NCBI GenBank assembly: GCA_022511125.1
Contig: JAFLSD010000011.1
Coordinates: 29,132 to 93,131, forward strand
DNA: 64,000 bases
Direction: 5' to 3'
Origin: Paramuribaculum sp.
Lineage (GTDB): Bacteria; Bacteroidota; Bacteroidia; Bacteroidales; Muribaculaceae
Positions within the stretch are counted from its first letter, which is position 1; each line of letters opens with the position of its first letter. Position numbers and translations under genes: made by a program. Below are positions 32,901-42,894 of the stretch, piece after piece. The notes below the pieces were generated by a model that saw only the letters and a list, made by a program, of their open reading frames with translations, did no database searches and was not told the DNA's origin.

Positions 32901-35885
32901 ATGAATGAAGACGCTCTAAGTCAGCTCTATCTCAAAGACACCTCCTTCCAGAATCTAATGCAGAGGCGCATTTTCAACGTGCTCCTCGTCGCCTCTCCCT
33001 ACGACGCGTTTATTCTCGAAGAAGATGGCAGGATTGAGGAACAGCTCTATTTCGAATACACTGCCCTCAATCTCTCTTCACCGCCACGCATCACCCAGGT
33101 AGCTAATGCCGAAGAAGCAATCGATAAAATGCGGCAGAAGCATTTCGACCTTATAATCATGATGCCCGGCATGGATATCAGCGAAACTTTTGCAGGAGCG
33201 TCTAAAATCAAAGAATTCAAACACTCAATTCCGATCGTCGTGCTCACTCCTTTCTCCAAGGAAGTGTCACGGCGATTGGCCAATGAGGACTTCAGCGGAA
33301 TCGATTATGTATTCAGCTGGCTTGGCAATGTTGATTTGCTGTTGGCGATTATAAAATTGCTTGAAGACAAAATGAACGCCGAACGTGATATCACAGAAGT
33401 AGGCGTACAGATGATCCTTCTGGTTGAGGACTCCGTAAGATTCTATTCATCGGTTTTACCGACAATCTACAAAAATTTGCTCAAACAATCGTACGAATCG
33501 TCAACAGAAGCTCTCAACAAACACGAGCAGATGCTCAGAATGAGAGGTCGACCTAAAGTGATGTTGGCTCGCGACTACGAGGAAGCTATGGAAATTTACC
33601 GTAAATACGGTCAAAATCTATTAGGGGTAGTTTCCGATATCTCTTTCAAACGGAATGGAACAAAAGACAATAATGCGGGAATAGCGTTGGCCAATTTTCT
33701 TCTTAAAGAGCAACCTAACCTCCCGATAATTCTCGAATCTTCGGAAACGAAAAACGAAGCTAAAGCCGAAGAAATAGGATGCACATTCATCGACAAGAAT
33801 TCAAAGAAGCTTCCTGTTGATTTGGGCAACGCAATAAAAGATAAATTCGGTTTCGGAGATTTAGTGATGACCGATCCTGAAACCGGAAAGGAATTAGTCA
33901 GAATTCATTCACTCAAAGATCTTCAGTATAGAATATCCGACATACCATCAGAGGCTCTGCTCCATCGCGCCTCAACCGACGACATCTCTCGTTGGCTTTA
34001 TTCGCGCGCTTTATTCCCTATTGCGGATGTAATAAAAAATCACCGTTTCTATACTTTGGAAGAGGTTCCTGCAGTCAGACGCTTGTTCTTCGATTTAATC
34101 GTAAAATACCGCAAAATGAAGAACAGAGGCGTTGTAGCTGTTTTCCATAAGGATCGATTCGATTATTATTCAAATTTCGCACGGATAGGCGAAGGTTCGC
34201 TTGGTGGAAAAGGCAGAGGTTTGGCTTTTATCGACCAGATCATAAAGAAAAATCCGATATGCGATAATTTCGAGGGGATTACAATCAACATTCCGAGGAC
34301 TGTCGTGATATGCACCGACATATTCGACGAGTTTATGAGCACCAACAATCTCTATCCTCTTGCACTGTCAGATGCACCGGACTCCACGATATTGCGTTAT
34401 TTTCTACAAGCCCGTCTTCCCGAGCGGTTGATTGAGGATTTCTTCGCACTTTTCGAGGTTGTCGACAAACCTTTGGCAATCAGAAGTTCAAGCCTATTGG
34501 AAGACTCTCATTACCAACCATTCGCCGGGATTTATTCCACTTATATGATTCCGAGAGTGGACGACAGATATGAGATGCTGAAAATGCTCTCAAACGCGAT
34601 TAAAGGAGTCTACGCTTCGGTTTTCTATGCCGACAGTAAAGCTTATATGACAGCCACTTCCAATGTTATTGATCAGGAAAAGATGGCCGTTATAATACAG
34701 GAAGTAGTGGGCAACGAATATGGTAGCTATTATTTCCCCTCCTTCTCTGGGGTAGGCCGATCGCTCAATTATTATCCTATCGGATACGAGAAACCTGAAG
34801 ATGGTGTTGCTGAAGTGGCAGTCGGTTTGGGTAAATATATAGTGGACGGAGGAACGAGTCTGAGATTCTGTCCCAAGCATCCGGAAAATGTTCTTCAGAC
34901 TTCGGAATTAAATTTGGCACTCCGCGATACTCAGACACGAATGTATGTGCTGGACACTACATCGCACGACCCCGATATTTCAACTGACGACGGTTTCAAT
35001 ATCGTAAAGAAGTCAGTGCAAGATATCGCCAAGACGGGGGCTCTTAAATATATGACATCTGTATTCGATTATCGCGACAATGTGATTCGCGATAACGACA
35101 GCGGCGAAGGCAGGCGTGTAGTTACTTTCAACAATATGCTCAAACACCACGCATTTCCTTTGGCCAAGGCGGTTGATTTCATGCTGTCGAAAGGACAACA
35201 TGACATGAGGCGTCCGGTCGAGATCGAGTTTGCCGGAGTCGTGGAGAAATCTGGCGACATGAAAGGCAAAATTTACTGGTTGCAGATTCGCCCGATCGTC
35301 GACCGTAAGGAACAAGTTGACGAACATCTGCTCCACTTACCGGACAAAGACCTGATAATGAAGAGCGATACGGCATTAGGACACGGTAGCATTCAGGAGG
35401 TAAAGAAAATACTTTACGTAAGACCGGAAACATTTTCAGCTTTCAATAATCCGATGATTGCCCGCGAGATAGAGAAGCTCAACAGAAAATTTATTGAGGA
35501 AGCGACACCATATATCCTGATAGGTCCGGGTCGATGGGGTTCGAGTGATTCGGCACTCGGAATACCGGTGAAATGGCCTAACATATCCGGTGCGCGACTG
35601 ATAGTAGAAACAGCGATCGGGAAATATAGAATAGAACCGAGCCAGGGCACTCATTTCTTCCAGAATCTCACTTCCTTCGGCGTGGGCTATTTCACAATTG
35701 ATCCAGAAGGAGGTAATGGATTTATTGATTTCGATTATCTGAATTCGATGTCGGCTGAATATGAGTCGGAATATATAAGGATTGTGGCATTCAAGGACAG
35801 CCTTCCGATCGGAATCAATGGGCGTACCGGCACAGGTGTCGTGGCAAAACCAACTTTAACAGAACATCAAATCCCAGAAAGATAA
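32901..35885 (+). CDS. Receiver-domain and PEP-synthase ATP-grasp hybrid protein
   Basis: A 994-aa protein whose C-terminal half resembles the ATP-binding domain of PEP synthase / PPDK (GEGSLGGKGRGLAF, AIRSSSLLEDS, GVYASVFY, GIGR-like GPGRWGS). The N-terminal half holds two receiver-like domains. The first (MMPGMDISETF) lacks the phospho-acceptor Asp; the second keeps VEDS, the Asp in GVVSDISF and the Lys in FIDKNS. The swivelling His domain and the PEP barrel of true PEP synthases are absent, so it is not a complete synthase. Such hybrids are found in Bacteroidota, but I know of no proven role. A signal-controlled phosphotransferase is a plausible idea. It is tightly linked to the coiled-coil gene. 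Confidence 0.8.
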   Translation: MNEDALSQLYLKDTSFQNLMQRRIFNVLLVASPYDAFILEEDGRIEEQLYFEYTALNLSSPPRITQVANAEEAIDKMRQKHFDLIIMMPGMDISETFAGASKIKEFKHSIPIVVLTPFSKEVSRRLANEDFSGIDYVFSWLGNVDLLLAIIKLLEDKMNAERDITEVGVQMILLVEDSVRFYSSVLPTIYKNLLKQSYESSTEALNKHEQMLRMRGRPKVMLARDYEEAMEIYRKYGQNLLGVVSDISFKRNGTKDNNAGIALANFLLKEQPNLPIILESSETKNEAKAEEIGCTFIDKNSKKLPVDLGNAIKDKFGFGDLVMTDPETGKELVRIHSLKDLQYRISDIPSEALLHRASTDDISRWLYSRALFPIADVIKNHRFYTLEEVPAVRRLFFDLIVKYRKMKNRGVVAVFHKDRFDYYSNFARIGEGSLGGKGRGLAFIDQIIKKNPICDNFEGITINIPRTVVICTDIFDEFMSTNNLYPLALSDAPDSTILRYFLQARLPERLIEDFFALFEVVDKPLAIRSSSLLEDSHYQPFAGIYSTYMIPRVDDRYEMLKMLSNAIKGVYASVFYADSKAYMTATSNVIDQEKMAVIIQEVVGNEYGSYYFPSFSGVGRSLNYYPIGYEKPEDGVAEVAVGLGKYIVDGGTSLRFCPKHPENVLQTSELNLALRDTQTRMYVLDTTSHDPDISTDDGFNIVKKSVQDIAKTGALKYMTSVFDYRDNVIRDNDSGEGRRVVTFNNMLKHHAFPLAKAVDFMLSKGQHDMRRPVEIEFAGVVEKSGDMKGKIYWLQIRPIVDRKEQVDEHLLHLPDKDLIMKSDTALGHGSIQEVKKILYVRPETFSAFNNPMIAREIEKLNRKFIEEATPYILIGPGRWGSSDSALGIPVKWPNISGARLIVETAIGKYRIEPSQGTHFFQNLTSFGVGYFTIDPEGGNGFIDFDYLNSMSAEYESEYIRIVAFKDSLPIGINGRTGTGVVAKPTLTEHQIPER

Positions 35886-35892
35886 AACTAAT

Positions 35893-37416
35893 ATGTCATT
35901 TTTCAATTCATTCAGACGCGCATTCGGTATCGGCGACGAATATGAAGACGATTACCAGGATTTAGATTCGGAAGAGCAAGAAGAAGTTGCCCCCGAGCCT
36001 TCCAAACCCAACGGTCAAATACCAACATCGAATGTATCGGACGGAGACAGGACATACATAGATCAGGATCTTGCCGCGGATCTTCTTGATTCTGTAGTAG
36101 CATTGTTTAACTCTACTCAGCCTGACTTCGTGAAAAGTTGCATCAATACCGACGAGCAGAAGAAACAGCTATATAACTCCTTAGACAAAACCATCAAAGA
36201 ACGGATAAATGACGCGATCACAAGAGGCCATCAGGCCGGTCAGAATCAGTGGAACGGCGAACAGCGAAAACTTTCTGAAGAGCTTGAGAAACTTCGTCTG
36301 GAAAGATCAGAGTTAAATCAAAAACGCGAAGAGAGCAAAGGGGCTCTTCTCAGTGCGGAACGTCAAAAAAGAGCTCTGACCGAAAGAGTAAGGGATTTGG
36401 AGAGCCAAACGGCAAAAATGCTATCGGAAAATGAGCAACTCGTTTTGGAAAACCGTAGTTTGATGAACAAACTTAGAGTAGCCGGAGTACTGGCAGGCAA
36501 CAGCTCTAACTTGGATATGGCTGAACAACTGACATCTGAACTTAACAAAGTTCAAGAAGAATTTGAAGCCTTTAAAAAAGTTACGGAAGAGGAAAAATCG
36601 GAACTGAAGGCTCAATTAACAAAACTTCAAGATGACTATAAATTACAAAGTGCATTTTTAGAAAAAGCTAAAAGTTTTTCAACCAACTCATCTGAAAAAG
36701 ATGAAAAAATAAGTTCACAGGAAAAAGAAATTGAAAGACTTAAAGTAGAACTTAGCACCGCCTCCAATAAATCAGATAATTTAATAAACGAACTGTCTGT
36801 CAGAAACACACGAATCAAAGAATTGGAGGAAGATCTGACAACAGCATCGTATATCAAAGATCAAGTCGATAAAATCGAATTATCGCTAAAGAAAAAGGAA
36901 GAACAGATTGAGACATCGAAAACGGAAAAAAAAGAGCTAAAAAAGACTATCGCCGAGCTTCAGGATGCTTTGCTAAAAGAGAAAGCAGATTCGGAAAAAT
37001 TAAAAGACGAAATAGCGACACTCAAAGAAGATATCGAAAAGAAACAGCAGACAATAGCTGAATTGACAGTGATCGAGAAGGAAAAGTCGGTTACTGAAGC
37101 CGATGGCAATCAGGAACAGAAAGAAATTCCGGAAAGCTTACCCACACCAAAGAAACGTTCGCGTCAACCGAAGAAACGCAATGTTTCATTCTCTGCCGAT
37201 ACTGAAACTTCACGAACTGCCAAGGAAGAGGAAAATCAAAAAACCGCTCCTATCATCTCTGCGATAGACGATCTGCTTGATTGCAATGACTGGTTTGTAG
37301 CCCCTGATGCTTCTGAATTTGTAAAAGAACCTTCCGAACCAGAGGATTTCGGTTATAAGCCACCACAGCGCAAGACTAATGAAATAATAGACGACAATCA
37401 ATTATCACTTTGGTAA
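35893..37416 (+). CDS. Acidic coiled-coil protein of unknown function
   Basis: A 507-aa cytoplasmic protein that I cannot name. The first 50 residues are acidic (DEYEDDYQDLDSEEQEE). Residues 60-120 form a helical domain (ADLLDSVVALFNSTQPDF, KERINDAITRGHQAG). A long coiled coil follows (about 125-390, heptads such as LSEELEKLRLERSEL). Near the end is a basic patch (PKKRSRQPKKR) and a short conserved-looking box IDDLLDCNDWFVAPDASEF. The 7-bp gap to the receiver/PEP-synthase hybrid suggests the two proteins work together, perhaps as scaffold and enzyme. Confidence 0.75.
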   Translation: MSFFNSFRRAFGIGDEYEDDYQDLDSEEQEEVAPEPSKPNGQIPTSNVSDGDRTYIDQDLAADLLDSVVALFNSTQPDFVKSCINTDEQKKQLYNSLDKTIKERINDAITRGHQAGQNQWNGEQRKLSEELEKLRLERSELNQKREESKGALLSAERQKRALTERVRDLESQTAKMLSENEQLVLENRSLMNKLRVAGVLAGNSSNLDMAEQLTSELNKVQEEFEAFKKVTEEEKSELKAQLTKLQDDYKLQSAFLEKAKSFSTNSSEKDEKISSQEKEIERLKVELSTASNKSDNLINELSVRNTRIKELEEDLTTASYIKDQVDKIELSLKKKEEQIETSKTEKKELKKTIAELQDALLKEKADSEKLKDEIATLKEDIEKKQQTIAELTVIEKEKSVTEADGNQEQKEIPESLPTPKKRSRQPKKRNVSFSADTETSRTAKEEENQKTAPIISAIDDLLDCNDWFVAPDASEFVKEPSEPEDFGYKPPQRKTNEIIDDNQLSLW

Positions 37417-37434
37417 CCATTAATATTCAGAAAG

Positions 37435-39624
37435 ATGAAGAAAATTATAATATTCTCAATAGTAGCATTTTTAGGAATCGCCAAATTATCGGCTTTAGGC
37501 ATTGATGACTATCGTGACATCGACATATATATGGGAAGCGGCAAAAACGCCGCAAGTCCAAAACAAATGAAATTTGACAAAGACGGAGCCTATTATTATC
37601 AACTTGATGATAAATCGCAAGCTATAGTGAAATATGAAACGCGTACAGGTAAAGAGGTTGAGACAGTGTTCGACGTGAATAGAGCGAGAGAAAGCAAACT
37701 CGAATCAATCGCAGGTTTTCAGTTTAGTCCCGAAGGGTCAAAAATACTCGTCTGGCGAAACCATCAATCAATTTATCGACGTTCATCGACTGCTGAATAT
37801 TTTGTTTACGAAATCAGATCGCGTTTACTCCGTCCTTTGTCGACCGACCATCCCCGACAGCAGTCACCTTTATTTTCACCTGACGGAAGGATGATAGCAT
37901 TCGTAAGCGACAACAACATATATCTGAAAAAACTTGATTATTGGACAGAAATAGCCGTGACTACAGACGGTAAGAAAAATAAGATAATCAACGGAGTGCC
38001 GGACTGGACTTACGAAGAGGAGTTTTCTACTACATGTTCAATGACCTGGTCGCCTGAAAATGAGACTTTATGCTACCTGAAATATAACGAGAGCGATGTA
38101 CCAATGTTCAGTTTCCCTCTTTATGGCGGCAATTGTAATAAAAACCCTGAATATGAACTATATCCGGGGAGCTTTTCCTACAAATACCCCGTAGCCGGCA
38201 AGCCGAATTCGATTGTTACACTCCATAGTTACGATATCGATAACCGCAAAACCAAGAATATCGAATTACCCGACAAGAAGATTGAATATATCCCCAGAAT
38301 ACAGTTCGCATATTCAGCTGACCGACTCATTGTGGCGGCTCTTAACAGAGCCCAGACACGTCTTGAGCTCTATTCAGTAAATCCAAAGTCAACAATCGTA
38401 AAATCCATCTTAGTGGAAGAATATAAGGCATGGCTCAATCCTGCCACATACGAGGATATAAAATTTTATCCTGATTTTTTCGTGATTATATCTTCGAGAA
38501 GCGGATTTGATCATCTCTATCGATATTCTTACGCCGGATCATTGTTATCTCAGATTACTTCGGGTGATTTTGACGTCACCGCTTTCTATGGCTATGATTC
38601 TTCGAGAGAACAATATTTTTTCCAATCGACCATAAACGGCGCGATAAACAAAACGGTAAGCAAAATCGACAAAAAAGGAAAAATCACTGACGTATCCCCC
38701 AAAGAAGGATCGGCTTCTGCAAGTTTCAGTCCCGACATGGCTTTTTACACCTTGAGATACTCAAGCACGACCACCCCACCGACATATTCTCTATACGCCA
38801 CCAACTCGGAGAAAGAAATTAAAGTTCTGGAAGCAAACGAATCTCTGAAAAATAAATTTGCAAAAGAACCGAAAAGAGAATTCTTTACCATGAAGAGCGA
38901 CGGTGTAGAGTTAAACGGTTATATGGTGAAACCGGCCGATTTCAATCCAAGCCGAAAATATCCTGTAGTCATGTATCAATACAGCGGCCCAGGCTCTCAG
39001 CAGGTTCTTAATGAATGGAATATCGGCTGGATGACTTACTACGCTTCGAGAGGCTACATCGTGATATGTGTAGATGGACGTGGCACAGGTGGCCGAGGAC
39101 GCGCCTTCATGGATGTTGTTTACAAGAAATTAGGGTATTATGAATCAATTGATCAGGTTAACGCAGCTAAATACGCGGCCTCTCTGCCCTATGTCGACAG
39201 CAACAGAATCGGGATACACGGTTGGAGCTATGGGGGTTATGAAACGCTTATGGCCGCGTCACAAGCGAATGCCCCCTACGCTGCTGCGGTAGCTGTCGCT
39301 CCAGTCACTGACTGGCGTTTCTACGACACCGTTTACGCCGAACGATATATGCTCACCCCTCAAGAAAACGAAGAAGGATATGAGATATCGGCTCCAATAA
39401 GTTATGTGAAAAACGTAAAATGTCCTATTCTGATAATGAGCGGCACCGCCGACGATAACGTTCACTACTCGAATACGGTAGAATATATCAGCGCAATGGA
39501 ATCGGCAGGAAAATGGATCGATCTACTCGTTTTTCCTAATATGAACCATTCCATCAACGACTGTAATGCGCAGCCTTTGGTATATGCGAGAATGCTGAAT
39601 TATTTCGACAAAAACATGCGATAG
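37435..39624 (+). CDS. Dipeptidyl peptidase IV-like S9 peptidase, exported
   Basis: A 729-aa exopeptidase of the DPP-IV branch. Signal peptide: KKIIIFSIVAFLGIAKLSALG. The N-terminal eight-bladed DPPIV propeller includes DWTYEEEFSTTCSMTWSPE, holding the Glu-Glu pair that binds the substrate N-terminus. The hydrolase domain has Ser598 in GWSYGGY, Asp in GTADDNVHY (673-674) and His705 in MNHSIN. It is expected to release X-Pro or X-Ala dipeptides in the periplasm. It belongs to the hexosaminidase operon, 18 bp after the coiled-coil gene. Confidence 0.92.
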   Translation: MKKIIIFSIVAFLGIAKLSALGIDDYRDIDIYMGSGKNAASPKQMKFDKDGAYYYQLDDKSQAIVKYETRTGKEVETVFDVNRARESKLESIAGFQFSPEGSKILVWRNHQSIYRRSSTAEYFVYEIRSRLLRPLSTDHPRQQSPLFSPDGRMIAFVSDNNIYLKKLDYWTEIAVTTDGKKNKIINGVPDWTYEEEFSTTCSMTWSPENETLCYLKYNESDVPMFSFPLYGGNCNKNPEYELYPGSFSYKYPVAGKPNSIVTLHSYDIDNRKTKNIELPDKKIEYIPRIQFAYSADRLIVAALNRAQTRLELYSVNPKSTIVKSILVEEYKAWLNPATYEDIKFYPDFFVIISSRSGFDHLYRYSYAGSLLSQITSGDFDVTAFYGYDSSREQYFFQSTINGAINKTVSKIDKKGKITDVSPKEGSASASFSPDMAFYTLRYSSTTTPPTYSLYATNSEKEIKVLEANESLKNKFAKEPKREFFTMKSDGVELNGYMVKPADFNPSRKYPVVMYQYSGPGSQQVLNEWNIGWMTYYASRGYIVICVDGRGTGGRGRAFMDVVYKKLGYYESIDQVNAAKYAASLPYVDSNRIGIHGWSYGGYETLMAASQANAPYAAAVAVAPVTDWRFYDTVYAERYMLTPQENEEGYEISAPISYVKNVKCPILIMSGTADDNVHYSNTVEYISAMESAGKWIDLLVFPNMNHSINDCNAQPLVYARMLNYFDKNMR

Positions 39625-39628
39625 GCAC

Positions 39629-40966
39629 ATGTTGAGGAATCACGATAATATCGACGGTATTTTCCGGCTTTGGCTCAATTGGATTTTAGTATCCGGTTCC
39701 TTGGCCGTTTTAGTCGTCGTATCGTTGTGGATTCCTCCTGTAATAATGCCTTTGATCGCTTTTGCTTTGCAAGGTGGATTCGATTTATACATTAAATTCA
39801 ATAAGACTCAACGGCTTCACCTCTGCTTGGTTCTTCCCTTTTTAGCTACCAGAATAATGTTCTGGACCGGTCTCTCCATGCTGATTGTTAATATCCTCTA
39901 TTCGCGATGGATGATAGGGAAAATATTTGATGAAGGAACGATAAATACGGAAATACCTTTCATAACAGTATTGATACTGTCGCTTTCGACATTGATAGTC
40001 ACGGCTTTCGCTCTGTTAAAAAAGGGACGTTTAGGTTTTTGCGAAAAATGTAAAATAAGAAACGGTTCGCCAGGAGAACGAGGTTTTTTAGGCAATCTGT
40101 TTTCACAGGAAGGGAAGTATCAGATCAATATGCTTTTCAAACTGTCGGCGTTGGTTGCTATCGGAACATGGGGATATTACTTTTTCGAATATGTAAATAT
40201 CAATTTAAATAAGCCAGATCGTTATGTGTTTTTCTGGGCACCGATAGCGATCACATTATTTTCGATCGGATACATTACAGTCCGATATCTCAGTCTTTGG
40301 AAATATTACTCTGTTAATCTCCAAAATAGAGCGGAAAGCCAAGGTCGATATACATTATTGCGCTATCTCGTTTTCCATGAAGACACAATTCTCGTGCGGC
40401 CGCCGGTATCCAATCCCGACATCACATATACCCCTGAAAAGAAAAAATATGATACTCCGGCCAACATATTTATCCCTTATCGAGAACGAGTTCCTCTTCA
40501 TGAAGCCATAGGTATGTTTAATAATCTGTCCGGGCTGCAAGACACTGAGATCAGATTAATGTATATCAATCAGACTGGCAATGTAGAAGGTAATATTTTC
40601 CATTATTTCAGTTTTATCACTACAGAACAGAGGAATAAAGTGGAGACATCCTTCCCCAATCTTCAATTCAAAACAATCGCTGAAATACAGAAACTTCTTA
40701 ATTCGGGAAAACTGGAAAATCTTTTTTCAGCCGAGATCGTCAGGCTTTATACTATTGCAATGACCTGGAAAACTTACACCCCGGAAGGAAAACGCAAATG
40801 GAAATACAAGGAATATCAACCTTTATTCCGGCTGAAAGATCTTAAAGGATGGGATGTGGATTTCAACGACAACCATTGGCTCGAAGTGGCTCGTGTAAAT
40901 GAGGACAAACGCTTTTTCAAGATCAGAAGATTCTGGAACAAATATTTTGGAAAAAATTCAAACTGA
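39629..40966 (+). CDS. Membrane protein of unknown function
   Basis: A 445-aa protein without a family I recognise. The N-terminal 220 residues hold about six membrane helices (for example WILVSGSLAVLVVVSLWI, FITVLILSLSTLIVTAFALL, MLFKLSALVAIGTWGYYFF). A cysteine pair FCEKCKIRNG lies in a loop. The C-terminal half is soluble and mixed (HEAIGMFNNLSGLQDTEIRLMYINQ, FKTIAEIQKLLNSGKL). It fits a sensor or anchored enzyme with its soluble part in the cytoplasm. It is 4 bp after the DPP gene and 8 bp before miaA in the same operon. Confidence 0.7.
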   Translation: MLRNHDNIDGIFRLWLNWILVSGSLAVLVVVSLWIPPVIMPLIAFALQGGFDLYIKFNKTQRLHLCLVLPFLATRIMFWTGLSMLIVNILYSRWMIGKIFDEGTINTEIPFITVLILSLSTLIVTAFALLKKGRLGFCEKCKIRNGSPGERGFLGNLFSQEGKYQINMLFKLSALVAIGTWGYYFFEYVNINLNKPDRYVFFWAPIAITLFSIGYITVRYLSLWKYYSVNLQNRAESQGRYTLLRYLVFHEDTILVRPPVSNPDITYTPEKKKYDTPANIFIPYRERVPLHEAIGMFNNLSGLQDTEIRLMYINQTGNVEGNIFHYFSFITTEQRNKVETSFPNLQFKTIAEIQKLLNSGKLENLFSAEIVRLYTIAMTWKTYTPEGKRKWKYKEYQPLFRLKDLKGWDVDFNDNHWLEVARVNEDKRFFKIRRFWNKYFGKNSN

Positions 40967-40974
40967 AATAGCAC

Positions 40975-41895
40975 TTGACAGAAGAATTTAACAAGAAGAT
41001 TATCGCCATAACGGGACCAACTGCTTCCGGCAAAACCAGACGTGCTGTAAGCGTTGCCAACCGCATGGGAGGAGAAATCATTTCAGCCGATTCCCGCCAG
41101 ATATACCGCGGAATGGATATCGGTACGGGGAAAGACCTTACGGAATATGGCGATGTTCCATATCATCTAATCGATATAGCTGACGCGGGTTATAAATATA
41201 ATCTTTATGAATATGTCCGTGATGCTCGTAAAGCGATTGAAGATGTGAAAGCGAAGGGGAAATTGCCTATAATCTGCGGGGGAACGGGTCTATACATGGA
41301 GACACTTCTCAATTCAACTGTTTTACCTGAAGTGAAGGTAAATCCTCAACTGAGAAGCCAACTCGAAGACAAAAGCCTCGATGAACTGAAGGAAATATTG
41401 GAAGGAATGAAGAGACTCCACAACAATACGGATGTGGACACAAAAAAAAGAGCTATAAGAGCGATAGAAATACAGACCTATTACAATGAACATCCCGAAG
41501 CGCAGGGAGGGAAAAGAGGTACTCCTCCGAACGCTCTTATAATTGGAGTGGAAATCGACCGTGAGGAAAGACGGAAAAAGATAAGCACGCGACTGAGAAT
41601 ACGCCTCGACGAAGGACTTGTCAAGGAAGTTTCTGATCTTATGGCGAATGGAGTCAAAGCTGACGATTTGATATACTACGGTTTGGAATATAAATTTGTA
41701 ACTCTCTATCTCACCGGCGAACTTTCTTACCAGGAGATGGTTTCCGGATTGGAAACAGCTATCCATCAGTTTGCTAAAAGACAGATGACATGGCTGCGCG
41801 GAATGGAACGGAGAGGTTTCACAATCCATTGGCTCCCGTATGATATGTCTGATGATGAATTTAATCTCCGTGTCGAAGAACTATACAACGATTGA
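40975..41895 (+). CDS. miaA: tRNA dimethylallyltransferase
   Basis: MiaA adds an isopentenyl group to A37 of tRNAs that read UNN codons. The P-loop is GPTASGKT, followed by the signature ISADSRQIYRGMDIGTGK, GGTGLYMETLLN, and the tRNA-contacting C-terminus FAKRQMTWLRG. The 306-aa length is normal. The start is TTG at 40975 (MTEEFNKKIIAITG); no ATG lies near. The stop overlaps the next gene's leader, so translation may be coupled. Confidence 0.95.
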   Translation: MTEEFNKKIIAITGPTASGKTRRAVSVANRMGGEIISADSRQIYRGMDIGTGKDLTEYGDVPYHLIDIADAGYKYNLYEYVRDARKAIEDVKAKGKLPIICGGTGLYMETLLNSTVLPEVKVNPQLRSQLEDKSLDELKEILEGMKRLHNNTDVDTKKRAIRAIEIQTYYNEHPEAQGGKRGTPPNALIIGVEIDREERRKKISTRLRIRLDEGLVKEVSDLMANGVKADDLIYYGLEYKFVTLYLTGELSYQEMVSGLETAIHQFAKRQMTWLRGMERRGFTIHWLPYDMSDDEFNLRVEELYND

Positions 41896-41903
41896 ATAAC
41901 CAC

Positions 41904-42890
41904 ATGCAACGGATCCTCACTTCATTCTTCTCTTTGATCTTAATTGTCTTCTTCAACCTAACAGGAGAGGCTAAATCCAAGCGTGTATATCGAGATGACA
42001 TAGGACATCTTACTGACTCTACTATTTTTTTGATCAATAGCGAACCGAAAGAAAGGAATACGGTAGAAGTCTGTTTTTCTTTCCCCGGTAAGAACGAAGG
42101 GGTTTTTGCTCAGAAGAGGAAATTATCTTTAATCTGGAATTACCAATCGGATGACAACTTTTACTCGGCCACATTCGGACAGGAGTCCGAAAACATGGAC
42201 GATATGGTCGACACACGATATGTTCAACTGATTATCCAGCAGATACATTCAGGTAAAAGTAAAGAACTCGCAAAATTAAGGCTCAAGGACAATGTAGGAT
42301 TGGGACCGGAAGAAAATGTAGCTATGATATCTCTTACAGACCAAACCGCAGAGATTGGGGTTGGTCATCGTAAACCTACAGTAATTTGGCGCGGAGAGTT
42401 AGCAAACGATCTTACATCTCCTATAGCGATAAGAGCCGACGGCAATGTATCCGTTTCGGAAATAGTGGAGGAACATAACGTAGATATCAAAAGAGAACTT
42501 ATCACTGATCTATCAGAAACCATAATCGCCGCTTCGGCAAGTAAAGATAAACACGTAGGAATCTGGCTCCCGCTCGATCGAAATATGGACGACGCGTTTG
42601 CCAAAGCCGGCGGGAGATATCGTCTCGGCCTTATCGAAGACCCACAAAAAACGGGAGATTATCTAATCATTTATCTTTCCGGAGCAGAGGTTAATTCCAC
42701 AGGATGGAAAGAGGGCATGATTAAAGGAAGATTAAAAGCCACTCCATTTAAAAATCATTTCGATCTTGTTTGGTATGATTCCAAAATGGAGAAAATAGAC
42801 AGGGATTGCCATGCTGATATTTCTGAAGAGTCAATTCTTACTCTTCATTTCCCTTTGATGAAATCCAGTATGCGTTTTTACAAAGAATAA
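41904..42890 (+). CDS. Exported protein of unknown function
   Basis: An exported protein of about 328 aa that I do not recognise. The N-terminus MQRILTSFFSLILIVFFNLTGEAKS is a signal peptide; ATG 41904 is preferred to the in-frame TTG 41892, which overlaps miaA. The body alternates beta strands (ERNTVEVCFSFPG, KLSLIWNYQSDDNFYSATFG, AEIGVGHRKPTVIWRGEL) and ends HFDLVWYDSKMEKIDRDCHA. It may be a jelly-roll or beta-sandwich. It is the last gene of the operon and converges with murI. Confidence 0.65.
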   Translation: MQRILTSFFSLILIVFFNLTGEAKSKRVYRDDIGHLTDSTIFLINSEPKERNTVEVCFSFPGKNEGVFAQKRKLSLIWNYQSDDNFYSATFGQESENMDDMVDTRYVQLIIQQIHSGKSKELAKLRLKDNVGLGPEENVAMISLTDQTAEIGVGHRKPTVIWRGELANDLTSPIAIRADGNVSVSEIVEEHNVDIKRELITDLSETIIAASASKDKHVGIWLPLDRNMDDAFAKAGGRYRLGLIEDPQKTGDYLIIYLSGAEVNSTGWKEGMIKGRLKATPFKNHFDLVWYDSKMEKIDRDCHADISEESILTLHFPLMKSSMRFYKE

Positions 42891-42894
42891 AAAG

